This document shows positions 37,710 to 46,622 of a stretch of 64,000 bases of DNA, piece by piece. Origin of the DNA: Andreprevotia sp. IGB-42 (GTDB taxonomy: Bacteria > Pseudomonadota > Gammaproteobacteria > Burkholderiales > Chitinibacteraceae); the NCBI RefSeq assembly GCF_009848685.1, contig NZ_WXTX01000004.1:62001-126000 (forward strand). Reading direction: 5' to 3'. The notes below the pieces were generated by a model, which ran no database searches, was not told the DNA's origin, and saw only the letters and a list, made by a program, of their open reading frames with translations. The translations under genes and the position numbers were made by a program. Position 1 is the first letter of the stretch; every line of letters begins with the position of its first letter.

Positions 37710-39152
37710 GTGTTTCTGGGCATAGATATCGGTACCGGTTCGGCCAAGGTATTGCTGCTGTCTGCGGACGGCCAGACTGTAGCAGAAGCAGGCGGCAGCT
37801 ACGCGGTGGCAACGCCGCGGCCGGGCTGGCATGAAACCGACCCCGCGCACTGGTGGCGGGTGGTGCGTGATGCAATCCGCAGCCTGCCGGCCGACGCCCG
37901 CGCCGCGGTACGCAGCATCGGCCTGTCCGGGCAGATGCATGGCGTGGTGCTGTGCGATGGCAAGGGCGTGGCCCGCCACCCGGCGGTGCTGTGGCTGGAC
38001 CAGCGCGCCAGCGATGCATTGCGTGCCTACCCGCCCGGCAGTGCGCAGCGCTGCGGCAATGCACTCAGCCCCGGCATGGCCGGCCCCATCCTGGCGTGGT
38101 TTGCACACGGCATGCCCGATGTACTGGCCGGATCGCGCTGGGCGCTGCAACCCAAGGACTGGCTGCGCCTCAAGCTGACCGGCGAGGCCGCCAGTGAAGC
38201 CAGCGACGCCAGCGCCACGCTGCTGGCGGACCGCAATGGTCACTGGGATCTCGACCTGATCAGCCGGCTTGGCCTGCCGGAGCGGTTGTTTGCGCCGCAG
38301 CGCGGCTCGGCCGAAGCAGCTGGCGAACTCACCGGCAGCATCGCACGCGAGCTGGGCTTGCCAGCCGGCATACCGGTTGCCACCGGCGCAGGCGATACGC
38401 CGGCCGCCGCGTTCGGTGCCGGGCTGCATGTGCCCGGCGCTGCGCAACTCACCACCGGCAGCGGCGCACAGCTGATCGTGATGCAGACCAAGCCTCCGGC
38501 GTATTCGTCAAATACCAACGGCTTCTGTGCGGTACAGGCCAATGGGCTGCCCGGCTGGTATGCGATGGCGGCAATGCAGAATGCCGGCGTGGCGCTGGAA
38601 TGGGCGCGCAGCATGCTGGGCCTGAGCTGGGAAGCCGCATACACCCGGGCATTCGCACCCGGCGTCAGCAGTGGCCGGGTGGTGTTCCTGCCCTATCTGG
38701 CTGGCGAACGCACACCCTGGATGAACCCGGCTGCGCAGGCCGGCTGGATCGGTGCGCGCAGCGGCGACGATGCCGGTACGCTGATGCGCGCGGCGTTGCA
38801 GGGCGTGGCGTTCGCCATCCGCGCCGGGCTGGAAGCACTGCACGCCACCGGTATCCAGCCTGCGCGGCTGCGCCTGGCCGGCGGTGGCTCGGTACATCCG
38901 GCATGGCAGCAGCTGCTGATCGATACGCTGGGTGTACCCATGGATGCGGTAGCGTGCCCGAATGCATCCGCGCGCGGCGCAGCGCTGCTGGGCGGCATGG
39001 CGGCCGGTGATATCGGCATGGGTGATCTGGCGCGCTTCGCCCCGGCGCTGACAGCACTGGGCGACCCGGGCAGCAGCAACGAACAGCACTACGCACGCTT
39101 CATCGATCTGTACCGGCGCCTCGACGGCTGGTTCGAAACGGGGCCGGCATGA
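37710..39152 (+). CDS. FGGY-family carbohydrate kinase (xylulokinase-like)
   Basis: A 480-residue kinase with GTG start and GGAG five bases upstream. The opening GIDIGTGSAKVLLLSADG is the FGGY phosphate-1 loop; SIGLSGQMHGVVL and LWLDQRAS match the sugar-binding region of XylB-type enzymes; GAGDTPAAAFGAGL and RLAGGGSVHPAWQQLLIDTLG fit the ATP-binding C-domain. It probably phosphorylates a ketopentose, ketohexose or polyol. No xylose isomerase or polyol dehydrogenase is present in the operon. The next gene starts inside its stop (ATGA). Xylulokinase is the nearest well-known activity, but the true substrate is open. Confidence 0.85.
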   Translation: MFLGIDIGTGSAKVLLLSADGQTVAEAGGSYAVATPRPGWHETDPAHWWRVVRDAIRSLPADARAAVRSIGLSGQMHGVVLCDGKGVARHPAVLWLDQRASDALRAYPPGSAQRCGNALSPGMAGPILAWFAHGMPDVLAGSRWALQPKDWLRLKLTGEAASEASDASATLLADRNGHWDLDLISRLGLPERLFAPQRGSAEAAGELTGSIARELGLPAGIPVATGAGDTPAAAFGAGLHVPGAAQLTTGSGAQLIVMQTKPPAYSSNTNGFCAVQANGLPGWYAMAAMQNAGVALEWARSMLGLSWEAAYTRAFAPGVSSGRVVFLPYLAGERTPWMNPAAQAGWIGARSGDDAGTLMRAALQGVAFAIRAGLEALHATGIQPARLRLAGGGSVHPAWQQLLIDTLGVPMDAVACPNASARGAALLGGMAAGDIGMGDLARFAPALTALGDPGSSNEQHYARFIDLYRRLDGWFETGPA

Positions 39153-40147
39153 CTGCCCCGCACATCGACATCCTCACCGCCGGTTGCATGGTGGCCGATC
39201 TGCTGGCCTACCCGGTGAATGCATTCCCGGCACGCGGCAAGCTGGGCCACGTGGAGCGCGTGGGCGCGCATCTGGGTGGATCATCCGCCAATACCGGTGC
39301 GCACCTGGCGCGGCTGGGCTACCGGGTAGCGATTGCCGCCGCGGTGGGCGACGACCTGCTGGGGCGCGTGGTAGCCGGGCTGGCAGCAGAAGCCGGGCTG
39401 GATACGCGCTGGCTGGTGCACAAGCCCGGCAGCAATTCGGCCGCCACCATGGTGATGGTAGCGGAAGATGCCGAGCGCAGTTTTCTGCAGGCCACCGGCG
39501 CGCAAGGATTGCTGTGCGCTGCGGATATCCCGCTGGCAGCGGCACGCGCCGCAGGCGCACGGGTATTCCACCTCGCTGGCTATTTTGCATTGCCGGCACT
39601 GGAGGGCAACGATGGCAGCCCGGCAGTGGCACTGCTGCGCGAAGCCAGCGAACGGGGTTTCCTCACCGTGCTCGACGGCGTATGGGATGCGCATGCGCGC
39701 TGGCGGCGGGTGATATCGCCGTTGCTGCCCTGGGTGGATATCTATACGCCCAGCCGCGACGAAGCAGCGCACATCGTCGGCGAAACCGCGCCAGGCCGGC
39801 AGATCGAACAGCTGTTTGCGCTGGGGGTGCGCCAGGTGGTTGCCGTGACCGATGGCGCCAACGGTGCATGGATCGGCGATCGCAGCGGGCTGCGGTATCA
39901 TCTGCCGCCTGCCCGGGTGGCTACCGTGGATACCACCGGTGCCGGCGATGCGTTCGTTGCCGGTCTGCTGGCCGGCTTGCTCGGCGGTGCGCAACTGGCC
40001 GATGCCGGCCGGCTGGCCAGTGCCTGCGGCGGGCTTGCCACCACCGTGTTCGGTGGCGGGCAGGGTTTCAACACGCGCGCCGAGGCCGATGCCCTGGCGA
40101 CAACCATTGTTCCCGCCGCGTTTGCGGCCGGGCTGGAGCCCCCATGA
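39149..40147 (+). CDS. PfkB-family sugar kinase (ribokinase-like), first of two
   Basis: A 332-residue ribokinase-fold enzyme. Signature 1 is visible in VGAHLGGSSANTGAHLARLG (about residues 37-56) and signature 2 in VDTTGAGDAFVAGLLAG (about residues 261-277), whose Asp is the catalytic base. It overlaps both neighbours by four bases (ATGA), so the three kinases are translationally coupled. With an FGGY kinase before it and a fructokinase-like gene after it, it may act on a different sugar carbon or a phosphosugar. The substrate is not identified. Confidence 0.82.
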   Translation: MTAPHIDILTAGCMVADLLAYPVNAFPARGKLGHVERVGAHLGGSSANTGAHLARLGYRVAIAAAVGDDLLGRVVAGLAAEAGLDTRWLVHKPGSNSAATMVMVAEDAERSFLQATGAQGLLCAADIPLAAARAAGARVFHLAGYFALPALEGNDGSPAVALLREASERGFLTVLDGVWDAHARWRRVISPLLPWVDIYTPSRDEAAHIVGETAPGRQIEQLFALGVRQVVAVTDGANGAWIGDRSGLRYHLPPARVATVDTTGAGDAFVAGLLAGLLGGAQLADAGRLASACGGLATTVFGGGQGFNTRAEADALATTIVPAAFAAGLEPP

Positions 40148-41076
40148 GTACGCCCAACCATGCCCGTTTTGTCGTCTTCGGCGAGGCACTGACCGATTTC
40201 ATTCGTGACGACGGCCCCAACTGGCGCGCCATCGCCGGTGGCTCCTGCTGGAACGTCGCCCGCGTGGGCGCAAAGCTGGGTATCGCCACCGGCTTTGCCG
40301 GCGCGGTCAGCCGCGATGTGTTCGGGCAGGAACTGGCCACACTATCGCAGCAAGCGGGACTGGACCTGCGCTACCTGCAGCAGCTGGACAAGGCACCGTT
40401 CCTCGCCATGGTCACGCACAAGCACCCGCCGCAGTATTTCTTTGTTGGCGATGACAGCGCCGATCTGCACTTCGACCCTGCCAAACTGCCGCACGGCTGG
40501 CTGGATGCAGCAGAAATTGTCCATTTCGGCTCGATCAGCCTGTACCGCCAGCCGCTGGCCGCACGCCTGCTGGAAACCGCTACAGCGGTGAAGGCCGCCG
40601 GCAAGCGCATCTGCTTCGACCCCAACTACCGCGCATTGATGGACGATGGCTACCAGCCCATCCTGCAGCGCATGGCCACGCTGGCTGACTACATCAAGAT
40701 TTCCGATGAAGACATTGCCCACCTGTTCGCCGGCATGAGCGAGGATGCCGCCATCGCGCAGCTGCGCGCCTGGTCGCCCGCTGCCACCATCCTGCTGACG
40801 CGCGGCGCCGCCGGCATGGCGCTGATTTCCCCCACCGGCACGCTGCAACGCGGCGTCTTTGCGGTGGACCTAGCCGATACCGTCGGCGCCGGGGATGCCA
40901 GCATGGGCGGCTGGATGGCCAGCCTGCTGACGCGCCCCGCTGCCGCTCCGGCGGTGCACCTGGCATTTGCCGCCGCGACTGCGGCCACCGCCTGCCGTCA
41001 TAATGGCGCCTATGCGCCCGGCTGGGGGGAGGTCGAGGCGCTGATCGATACCGCCGGGACCAGAAAAGATGGATAA
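40144..41076 (+). CDS. PfkB-family carbohydrate kinase (fructokinase-like), second of two
   Basis: A 310-residue kinase beginning at the ATG inside the previous stop. The open frame extends about 960 bases upstream through the first PfkB gene, but that part is an out-of-frame shadow. FGEALTDFIRDDG and AGGSCWNVARVGAKLG are typical of fructokinases; KICFDPNYR-like RICFDPNYRALMDDGY and VDLADTVGAGDASMGGWMASLL (catalytic Asp in GAGD) complete the fold. It probably makes fructose-6-phosphate or an analogue. Its TAA lies inside the DeoR gene (8-base overlap). Confidence 0.83.
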   Translation: MSTPNHARFVVFGEALTDFIRDDGPNWRAIAGGSCWNVARVGAKLGIATGFAGAVSRDVFGQELATLSQQAGLDLRYLQQLDKAPFLAMVTHKHPPQYFFVGDDSADLHFDPAKLPHGWLDAAEIVHFGSISLYRQPLAARLLETATAVKAAGKRICFDPNYRALMDDGYQPILQRMATLADYIKISDEDIAHLFAGMSEDAAIAQLRAWSPAATILLTRGAAGMALISPTGTLQRGVFAVDLADTVGAGDASMGGWMASLLTRPAAAPAVHLAFAAATAATACRHNGAYAPGWGEVEALIDTAGTRKDG

Positions 41077-41860
41077 GGAACAGACACTCACGCCGCTTGC
41101 CGATCACCGCATGCAGCTGATCATGACCTTGCTTGCCAACCGCGGCGAATGCCGGGTGCGCGAGCTGGCCGAGCAATTCAAGCTATCGGAAATGACGGTG
41201 CGGCGTGATTTGCAGGAGCTGGAAGCACGCGGCCTGCTCAAGCGCGTGCACGGCGGTGCGGTACTGATCAGCCACGACGTGGGCTACCCGCAGCGCGTGC
41301 AGCAAGGCCAGGCGCAGAAACAGCGCATCGGCCAGGCAGCGGCAGCGCTGCTGCGCAACGGCATGGCGATTTACCTGGATGCCGGCACCACTGCCATGGA
41401 AATGGCCCGCGCGATACGCAGCGGCCTGCCGGACATACGCCAGCTGTCCATCGTGACCCACGGCATCAATATCGCCACCGAGCTATCGGGCCAGACGCCG
41501 TACAGCCTGCATCTGATCGGCGGCGAGGTCTACCAGAATGCATTCAGCACCGTCGGGCCGGCCGCGCTGGAGCAGATTGCCGGTTTTCATTTCGATCTGT
41601 TTTTCATGGGCGCCGGCGGTGTCGACCCATCTGCGGGCTGGACCAACTCCAACCATCAGGAAGCACAGGTGAAACGCGCGGTGATGGCGCGCGCCGCGGA
41701 AACCTGCGCCATCGTCGGCAGCGACAAATGGGGCCAGCGTACCTTCGCGCCGGTAGCGCGCTTTGATGAGGTACAACGCTGGATCGTCGATCAGCATCTG
41801 CCTGCCGGAGCACGGCAGATGGCCGGCGACGCCGGCATGAGCCTCATCTACGCCGACTGA
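41069..41860 (+). CDS. DeoR/GlpR-family transcriptional regulator
   Basis: A 263-residue regulator. The N-terminal winged helix has the DeoR signature, CRVRELAEQFKLSEMTVRRDLQELEARGLLKRVHGGAVL (about residues 28-66). The C-terminal sensor domain resembles ribose-5-phosphate isomerase: IYLDAGTTAMEMAR, IVTHGINIATEL, LIGGEVYQNAFSTVGPAA and VGSDKWGQRTF. Members of the family sense phosphosugars and usually repress their own operon. It is the last gene, overlapping the fructokinase-like gene by 8 bases, so autoregulation through the operator-like repeats at 33.9 kb is plausible. Confidence 0.9.
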   Translation: MDKEQTLTPLADHRMQLIMTLLANRGECRVRELAEQFKLSEMTVRRDLQELEARGLLKRVHGGAVLISHDVGYPQRVQQGQAQKQRIGQAAAALLRNGMAIYLDAGTTAMEMARAIRSGLPDIRQLSIVTHGINIATELSGQTPYSLHLIGGEVYQNAFSTVGPAALEQIAGFHFDLFFMGAGGVDPSAGWTNSNHQEAQVKRAVMARAAETCAIVGSDKWGQRTFAPVARFDEVQRWIVDQHLPAGARQMAGDAGMSLIYAD

Positions 41861-41885
41861 AGCCAAACAGGCCGTGCACCACCCA

Positions 41886-41915
41886 TGAAAAAGCGGCCAG
41901 CAGGCCGCTTTTTCA
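41886..41915. terminator. Symmetric terminator closing the sugar operon and the acyl-CoA-binding gene
   Basis: A perfect 13-bp stem, TGAAAAAGCGGCC / GGCCGCTTTTTCA, with a four-base loop (AGCA). It lies 25 bases after the DeoR stop and 22 bases from the stop of the convergent acyl-CoA-binding gene, and can serve both. Confidence 0.85.
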
Positions 41916-41936
41916 TTGCCGCATGCGTACCCGCAC

Positions 41937-42203
41937 TCAGCTGTCGTTTTTCTTCAGTTCTTCCACCAGATCGACGTACGACTGCATCGCCGCATCGTTG
42001 CTGGTGCCCTTGAGCTTGGCCCATGCATCGTACTTGGCCTGCGCCACAAAGTTGATCGCGCTGGGGCGCTCGCCACTCACGTCCCCTTCGGAGGCCTGCT
42101 TGAAGAAGGCATAGAGCTTGAGCTTGGTTTGCACATCGGGCGCATCGTTGAGTTCAACGACTTCTTCCTGCGCGGTCTTGAAGCGGCTTGCAAGGTCAGA
42201 CAT
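41937..42203 (-). CDS. Acyl-CoA-binding protein
   Basis: An 88-residue protein; the ATG at 42203 has AGGAG seven bases upstream and yields MSDLASRFKTAQEEV, a typical ACBP start. LYAFFKQASEGDVSGERPSAINFVAQAKYDAWAKLKG covers the helix 2-3 region, with the Tyr, Lys and Trp residues that bind the CoA head group. It buffers long-chain acyl-CoA esters in the cytoplasm. ACBPs are frequent in eukaryotes but patchy in bacteria. A promoter and a perfect palindrome lie directly upstream and point to control by a fatty-acid-responsive repressor. Confidence 0.92.
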   Translation of the reverse strand: MSDLASRFKTAQEEVVELNDAPDVQTKLKLYAFFKQASEGDVSGERPSAINFVAQAKYDAWAKLKGTSNDAAMQSYVDLVEELKKNDS

Positions 42204-42223
42204 GGTCAGGCTCCTGATCAAAT

Positions 42224-42241
42224 TTCAAACATATGTTTGAA
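42224..42241 (-). promoter_or_regulatory. PsrA/FadR-like palindromic operator at the acyl-CoA-binding gene
   Basis: TTCAAACATATGTTTGAA is a perfect 18-base palindrome containing CAAAC-N4-GTTTG. That fits the consensus I recall for the TetR-family fatty-acid regulator PsrA of Pseudomonas. It lies just downstream of the predicted transcription start and 21 bases before the ATG, a repressing position. Confidence 0.65.
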
Positions 42242-42250
42242 CCGGCATAA

Positions 42251-42279
42251 AGTATAGCGCTGCCGTTGTCACAAGCCAA
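42251..42279 (-). promoter_or_regulatory. Sigma-70 promoter of the acyl-CoA-binding gene
   Basis: On the minus strand TTGGCT (42274-42279) and TATACT (42251-42256) are separated by exactly 17 bases. Transcription would begin near 42244, immediately before the palindromic operator. Confidence 0.6.
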
Positions 42280-42351
42280 ACGCCGGGATATCCCTCAGCT
42301 TAGCGTTTGGCGCGTGAATAAAACCGGGTCAGGCGCAACCCCGCAGCAACA

Positions 42352-43644
42352 TCAGCCCTGCTCTGCCTGGTAAACCAGCTTGCCCTTCACCAGCGTATAG
42401 CGTGCCCGGCCCTGCATTTCCATACCGGCAAACGGTGTGTTCTTGCCCTGGCTGCGCAGCGCCTGCGGGGTAACGCGCCAGCTTTCCTCGGCATCGAATA
42501 CCAGCAGGTCGGCACGGCTGCCCACGGTGAGCGCAGCGGTAAAGCCGAGCTTGCTGGCCGGAAAACTGGAAATCTTCGCCAGCGCCTGCGGCAATGCCAC
42601 CTTGTTGCGCCGTGCCCAGGCAAGAGTGAGTGGCAGCAGCAGCTCGAGACCGGTGGCACCGCGCTCGGCTTCGGCAAACGGCAGCAGCTTGCCGTCGTCG
42701 TCCACCGGGCTGTGGTCGGAGCAGATGGCATCGATGGTGCCGTCCACCAGCGCGGCGGCAATCGCATCGCGGTCGCGCACGCTGCGCAGTGGCGGATCAA
42801 AGCGGTACTGGCTGTTGAAGAAGCCGATATCCACATCAGCCAGGTGGATATGGTTCATGTCCACATCGCAGGTCAGCGGCAAACCTTCGTGCTTCGCGGT
42901 GCGCACCAGCGCGATCCCGTCGGCACTGGAAAGCCGGGTGATGTGCACGCGGCAACCGGTAGCGCGCATCAGCTGCACGATCTGCGCAATGGCCAGCGTT
43001 TCGGCGATCACCGGAATACCGGTCAGGCCCAGGCGTGATGCATATTCGCCATCGTGCGCCACGCCATCGTTCACCAGGCTGGCCTCTTCCGGGCGCAGGC
43101 GCAGCTCGAAGCCGAAGGTAGCCGCGTACTGCATGGCGCGGTACAGCACCTGGAGATCGGCAATCGGCACATCGCCTTGCGAGAACGCCACGCAGCCGGC
43201 CTCGCGCAGCTGCGCCATCTCGGTGATTTCCTTGCCCTTGAGGCCGACGGTGAGTGCGCCTACCGGGTACAGCCGCGCCAGATCATGCTTGCGCGCGCGT
43301 GCACGCAGGTTCATCACCAGGCCAGGCTCATCCAGCGGCGGGTCGGTATCGGGCGGGCAAACGATGCTGGTCACACCGCCGGCCACCGCTGCGGCCATTT
43401 CACTCGGCAAGGTGGCCTTGTATTCGAAGCCTGGCTCGCGCAGCCGCGCGCACAGGTCCACGAGGCCTGGGGCCACCACGAGTCCGGTGGCATCGATTTC
43501 CAGCTCGGCAACGAAGCCGGCCGGCGCACTGCCCACGCCGACGATCTTGCCATCGGCCAGATACAGATCGCCCAACTGTTCGCTACCCACGCTGGGGTCG
43601 ATCAGGCGGCCGTTGCGGATCACGGTATTCCTGGTTTCGCTCAT
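42352..43644 (-). CDS. pyrX: Non-catalytic dihydroorotase-like subunit PyrC' (PyrX)
   Basis: A 430-residue dihydroorotase homologue. The place of the metal-binding HxH reads [14 protein letters not shown], Cys-Ala-Arg instead of His-x-His, so it should lack activity. The rest of the fold is retained ([61 protein letters not shown]). In Pseudomonas an inactive PyrC' of this kind assembles with PyrB and is needed for transcarbamoylase activity. It overlaps pyrB by four bases, which supports the same partnership. An active dihydroorotase must be elsewhere in the genome. Confidence 0.9.
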   Translation of the reverse strand: MSETRNTVIRNGRLIDPSVGSEQLGDLYLADGKIVGVGSAPAGFVAELEIDATGLVVAPGLVDLCARLREPGFEYKATLPSEMAAAVAGGVTSIVCPPDTDPPLDEPGLVMNLRARARKHDLARLYPVGALTVGLKGKEITEMAQLREAGCVAFSQGDVPIADLQVLYRAMQYAATFGFELRLRPEEASLVNDGVAHDGEYASRLGLTGIPVIAETLAIAQIVQLMRATGCRVHITRLSSADGIALVRTAKHEGLPLTCDVDMNHIHLADVDIGFFNSQYRFDPPLRSVRDRDAIAAALVDGTIDAICSDHSPVDDDGKLLPFAEAERGATGLELLLPLTLAWARRNKVALPQALAKISSFPASKLGFTAALTVGSRADLLVFDAEESWRVTPQALRSQGKNTPFAGMEMQGRARYTLVKGKLVYQAEQG

Positions 43645-44606
43645 GCTTGTGCCCCCCGCTGGTTTTCAGACACGATGGCCATCACCGCCATGCGCACCGC
43701 AATGCCGAAAGTAACCTGCGGCAAGATCACCGCACGTGCGCCATCCGCCACCGCGGAATCGATTTCCACACCACGGTTCATCGGGCCGGGGTGCATCACG
43801 ATGGCATCCGGGCTGGCCAGCGCCAGTTTTTCCGGCGTCAGCCCGTAGTGCTTGAAGAACTCCTGCGTGGACGGCAGGAAAGCGCCGCTCATGCGCTCGT
43901 TCTGCAGCCGCAGCATGATCACCACATCCACATCCTTCAGGCCGCTGGCCATGTCGTGGTACACGTGTACGCCCAGGCTTTCGATGCCCACCGGCAGCAG
44001 GGTCTTGGGGGCGATCACGCGGATTTCCGGGCAGCCCAGCGTGCTGAGCGCATGGATATCCGAGCGCGCCACGCGTGAATGCAGCACATCGCCCACGATG
44101 GCCACGCGCAACTGCGTGAAATCGCCCTTGAAGTGGCGGATGGTGTACATGTCCAGCAGCGCCTGCGTGGGATGCGCGTGGCGGCCGTCACCGGCGTTCA
44201 CCACCGCGATGCCCGGCTGTACATGCTCCGCGATCAGGTAAGGCGCGCCCGATTGCGCGTGGCGCACCACGAACAGGTCTGCGCCCATGGCTTCGAGGTT
44301 ATGGATGGTATCGAGCAGCGTTTCGCCCTTGGCGGTGCTCGATGCCTGGATGTTCAGGCTGGTGACATCCGCACTGAGGCGCTTGGCAGCGATCTCGAAA
44401 GTGGTGCGCGTACGCGTGCTGTTCTCGAAAAACAGGTTGAACACCGAACGTCCCGTCAGCGCGGCAAACTTCTTGGTACCGGCATCGCCGGCGGCAATGT
44501 ATTCGGCGGCACGATCAAGAATCTGGTTGAGGATGCGCTTGGGCAGTCCTTCGGTAGTCAGCAGGTGGATCAGTTCACCTTGGCTGTTGAGTTGCGGATT
44601 GAGCAT
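43641..44606 (-). CDS. pyrB: Aspartate carbamoyltransferase catalytic subunit
   Basis: A 321-residue enzyme for the first committed step of pyrimidine synthesis. Carbamoyl-phosphate-binding motif [12 protein letters not shown] (about residues 60-71), [19 protein letters not shown] (about 137-155) and [13 protein letters not shown] are characteristic. No pyrI regulatory gene is present; the neighbour is the inactive dihydroorotase-like subunit, so this is the PyrB/PyrC' class of transcarbamoylase. The 130 bases before it hold short GC-rich hairpins but no attenuator I can define. Confidence 0.96.
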   Translation of the reverse strand: MLNPQLNSQGELIHLLTTEGLPKRILNQILDRAAEYIAAGDAGTKKFAALTGRSVFNLFFENSTRTRTTFEIAAKRLSADVTSLNIQASSTAKGETLLDTIHNLEAMGADLFVVRHAQSGAPYLIAEHVQPGIAVVNAGDGRHAHPTQALLDMYTIRHFKGDFTQLRVAIVGDVLHSRVARSDIHALSTLGCPEIRVIAPKTLLPVGIESLGVHVYHDMASGLKDVDVVIMLRLQNERMSGAFLPSTQEFFKHYGLTPEKLALASPDAIVMHPGPMNRGVEIDSAVADGARAVILPQVTFGIAVRMAVMAIVSENQRGAQA

Positions 44607-44736
44607 GGATATCCCGGTCGCGGTAAGCCGGCCGCCGGGCAGCGGCCGATCTGAATTGGGGAGGAGCTGGGGCGGAATTTTCGGTCATTCCGGCGCTGCT
44701 GACCAGCAGTACCGGTATGCGCGATGGCAAACGGCG

Positions 44737-45510
44737 CTATTGCATGGCCAGCGGTACATCGTCGCGCTGGTAGGCCTGCAGTTCCTGCTGCCAGGAGGGG
44801 TTCTGTGCCAGCCGTTGCATGGCGGTGCTGATGAAATCAGCCAGCGCCGGATCACTGGCGGCGGAAAACAGGTGCCGCTCATACGGCTGGCCACGTGGCA
44901 GCGCGGTAATGGCGTTGAACAGCTCCGGGTTGCGGCGCTGCAGCCAGGTCATCACGCTGATCGGCATGGAAATGAAATCGACCCGACCCGCCTGCAGCAT
45001 GCGCAGCGACGACGCATAGTCGAGCGCGTCGTAGCGCTTGATGCGCTCGGCATCGATGGCCGGGTCCAGATCGCCGTAATGATGGCCGAGCAGGCCGCCA
45101 AACTGCAGCCCGCTGGCCGATTTGAGCGCCTCGGGCGTCAACGGATGGTTTTGCCGGCTCAGCCACCAGTCATGGTCGCGCAATAGCGGCGGGCTCCAGC
45201 GGTAGCGTTGCCGGCCAGTATCACCAAACCATGCCGGATTGGCCCAGGGCACCACCCAGGCCGGGCCGGGCTGGTTGATCTGCAGGTCCAGCCTGCGGCG
45301 GGGCAGGCTCACTACCTGGAAGCGGTAGCGATCCGGTGCCACGGTGTTGAGCCGGCGCGTCAGCGCATGGGTCAGCCCCTTGCCGGAACCGGTAATGAAT
45401 GGCGGCAGGTCGTAATAGTTGTACACCACCACGGTTTGTGCCGCGGCGTACCCTGGCCGGGCAATGCCGATCAGCAACAGCAGCAGGCAGATACGCAAAC
45501 AAGCGGGCAT
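44737..45510 (-). CDS. Orphan periplasmic substrate-binding protein in the pyr region
   Basis: A 257-residue exported protein; the ATG at 45510, with GGGGA a few bases upstream, opens the signal peptide MPACLRICLLLLLIGIARPGYAAAQ. The mature part resembles a short family 3 binding protein: VVYNYYDLPPFITGSGKGL, VSLPRRRLDLQI, RMLQAGRVDFISMPISVM. No permease adjoins it. It lies between ruvX (46 bases upstream) and pyrB (130 bases downstream), where many bacteria have pyrR. I see no functional reason for it in pyrimidine synthesis. It resembles the orphan at 10.7-11.5 kb only in general fold. Confidence 0.62.
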   Translation of the reverse strand: MPACLRICLLLLLIGIARPGYAAAQTVVVYNYYDLPPFITGSGKGLTHALTRRLNTVAPDRYRFQVVSLPRRRLDLQINQPGPAWVVPWANPAWFGDTGRQRYRWSPPLLRDHDWWLSRQNHPLTPEALKSASGLQFGGLLGHHYGDLDPAIDAERIKRYDALDYASSLRMLQAGRVDFISMPISVMTWLQRRNPELFNAITALPRGQPYERHLFSAASDPALADFISTAMQRLAQNPSWQQELQAYQRDDVPLAMQ

Positions 45511-45556
45511 GTCTTCCCCTTTTTTCACTTCACACCGGGCATTGCGCCGGCACGGG

Positions 45557-45970
45557 CTATTGCTGCGTTGCCAGCCAGGCATCCAGTATCTGCATTGCTG
45601 CCACCTGATCCAGCGCCGGCTTCTGCCTGCGGCCGCGCAGGCCGGCTTCGTTCAGTGCTTCGCTGGCGGCGGCAGACGAATAACGCTCGTCCACCAGCGC
45701 TACCGGCAATGCAAAACGGCCGGTCAGCCGGTTGGCAAACTTGCGTGCCAGCCGGCTGGCATCCTGTTCTTCGCCATCCTCGGTCAGCGGCAACCCCACC
45801 ACCAGGTGGGCCGGCTGCCATTCGGCAATCAGCTTTTCGATACGGGCAAAGCGCGTGTCGTTATCGATGGCGGCAATCGTTTCAACCGGGTGGGGAATGC
45901 CCAGCTCGGTGGTGCCCACCGCCACACCGATGCGCGCAGCGCCAAAATCGAACGCCAGCACCGTGCTCAA
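45557..45970 (-). CDS. ruvX: Holliday-junction resolvase-like protein YqgF/RuvX
   Basis: A 137-residue RNase-H-fold protein. The acidic residues of the fold are in [15 protein letters not shown] (Asp near residue 8), [12 protein letters not shown] and VDERYSS, and the C-terminal [14 protein letters not shown] carries the last Asp. YqgF proteins are linked to 16S rRNA 5' processing and possibly recombination. It overlaps yqgE by four bases, a very common pairing. Confidence 0.93.
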   Translation of the reverse strand: MSTVLAFDFGAARIGVAVGTTELGIPHPVETIAAIDNDTRFARIEKLIAEWQPAHLVVGLPLTEDGEEQDASRLARKFANRLTGRFALPVALVDERYSSAAASEALNEAGLRGRRQKPALDQVAAMQILDAWLATQQ

Positions 45971-46524
45971 GCGTGGCCTGCCTCGTCAGACAGCATGGCC
46001 ATGTCGATGCCCAGCAGCTTCAATGCCGCTTCGTAGCGCTCTTCCGCCGGCAGCGCGAAAATGATTTCCGGATCGGCCTCGACCGACAGCCAGGCGTTCT
46101 GCGCGATTTCATTCTCCAGCTGCCCGGCTTCCCAGCCGGCATAACCGAGCGTGACGAAGATCTGCTCGGGTCCCGAGCCTTCGCCCACCGCCAGCAGGAT
46201 GTCCTTGGACGTGGTCAGGCCCATTTCATCCGATACCGACAATGTCGATTGCCAGTCGCCCAGCGGCTTGTGCAGCACGAAACCGCGATCCGTCTGCACC
46301 GGGCCACCAAAACAGACCGGCAGCTCTGCCACATCGGGGCGATGCAGCTCGACATCGATCTGCTCGAACAGCGTCGTCAGCGACATGTCCAGCGGCCGGT
46401 TGACGATCACGCCCATCGCACCCTGGTCGGTGTGGTCGCAGACAAAGGCCAGCGTTTTGGCGAATATCGGATCAACGAGGTTGGGCATCGCGATCAGGAA
46501 GTGCTGGGAGAGGTTCATGTCCAT
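45967..46524 (-). CDS. yqgE: YqgE/AlgH family protein (DUF179)
   Basis: A 185-residue protein with the DUF179 pattern: [43 protein letters not shown] at the N-terminus, then [14 protein letters not shown] and [20 protein letters not shown]. An ATG two codons later (46518) is an equally good start. Its biochemical role is unknown. The yqgE-ruvX-pyrB order is conserved in many proteobacteria. It is divergent from the photolyase gene across about 100 bases. Confidence 0.92.
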   Translation of the reverse strand: MDMNLSQHFLIAMPNLVDPIFAKTLAFVCDHTDQGAMGVIVNRPLDMSLTTLFEQIDVELHRPDVAELPVCFGGPVQTDRGFVLHKPLGDWQSTLSVSDEMGLTTSKDILLAVGEGSGPEQIFVTLGYAGWEAGQLENEIAQNAWLSVEADPEIIFALPAEERYEAALKLLGIDMAMLSDEAGHA

Positions 46525-46622
46525 CTGTCAATTATCGCACATGGATTCGTGCCGTTGAGCGGGCAAAGCACAAGCGTTAGCATCAACGGTCTTTTCACCC
46601 TCGGCCACACGGCAGGGAAATG

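Noticed and set aside
39184-40143. Upstream extension of the fructokinase-like gene to 39184
   Set aside because: The extension runs out of frame through the first PfkB gene and shows no fold; the kinase starts at the ATGA overlap at 40144.
44607-44736. Pyrimidine attenuator before pyrB
   Set aside because: Short hairpins exist, but there is no leader peptide, T run or clear alternative pairing.
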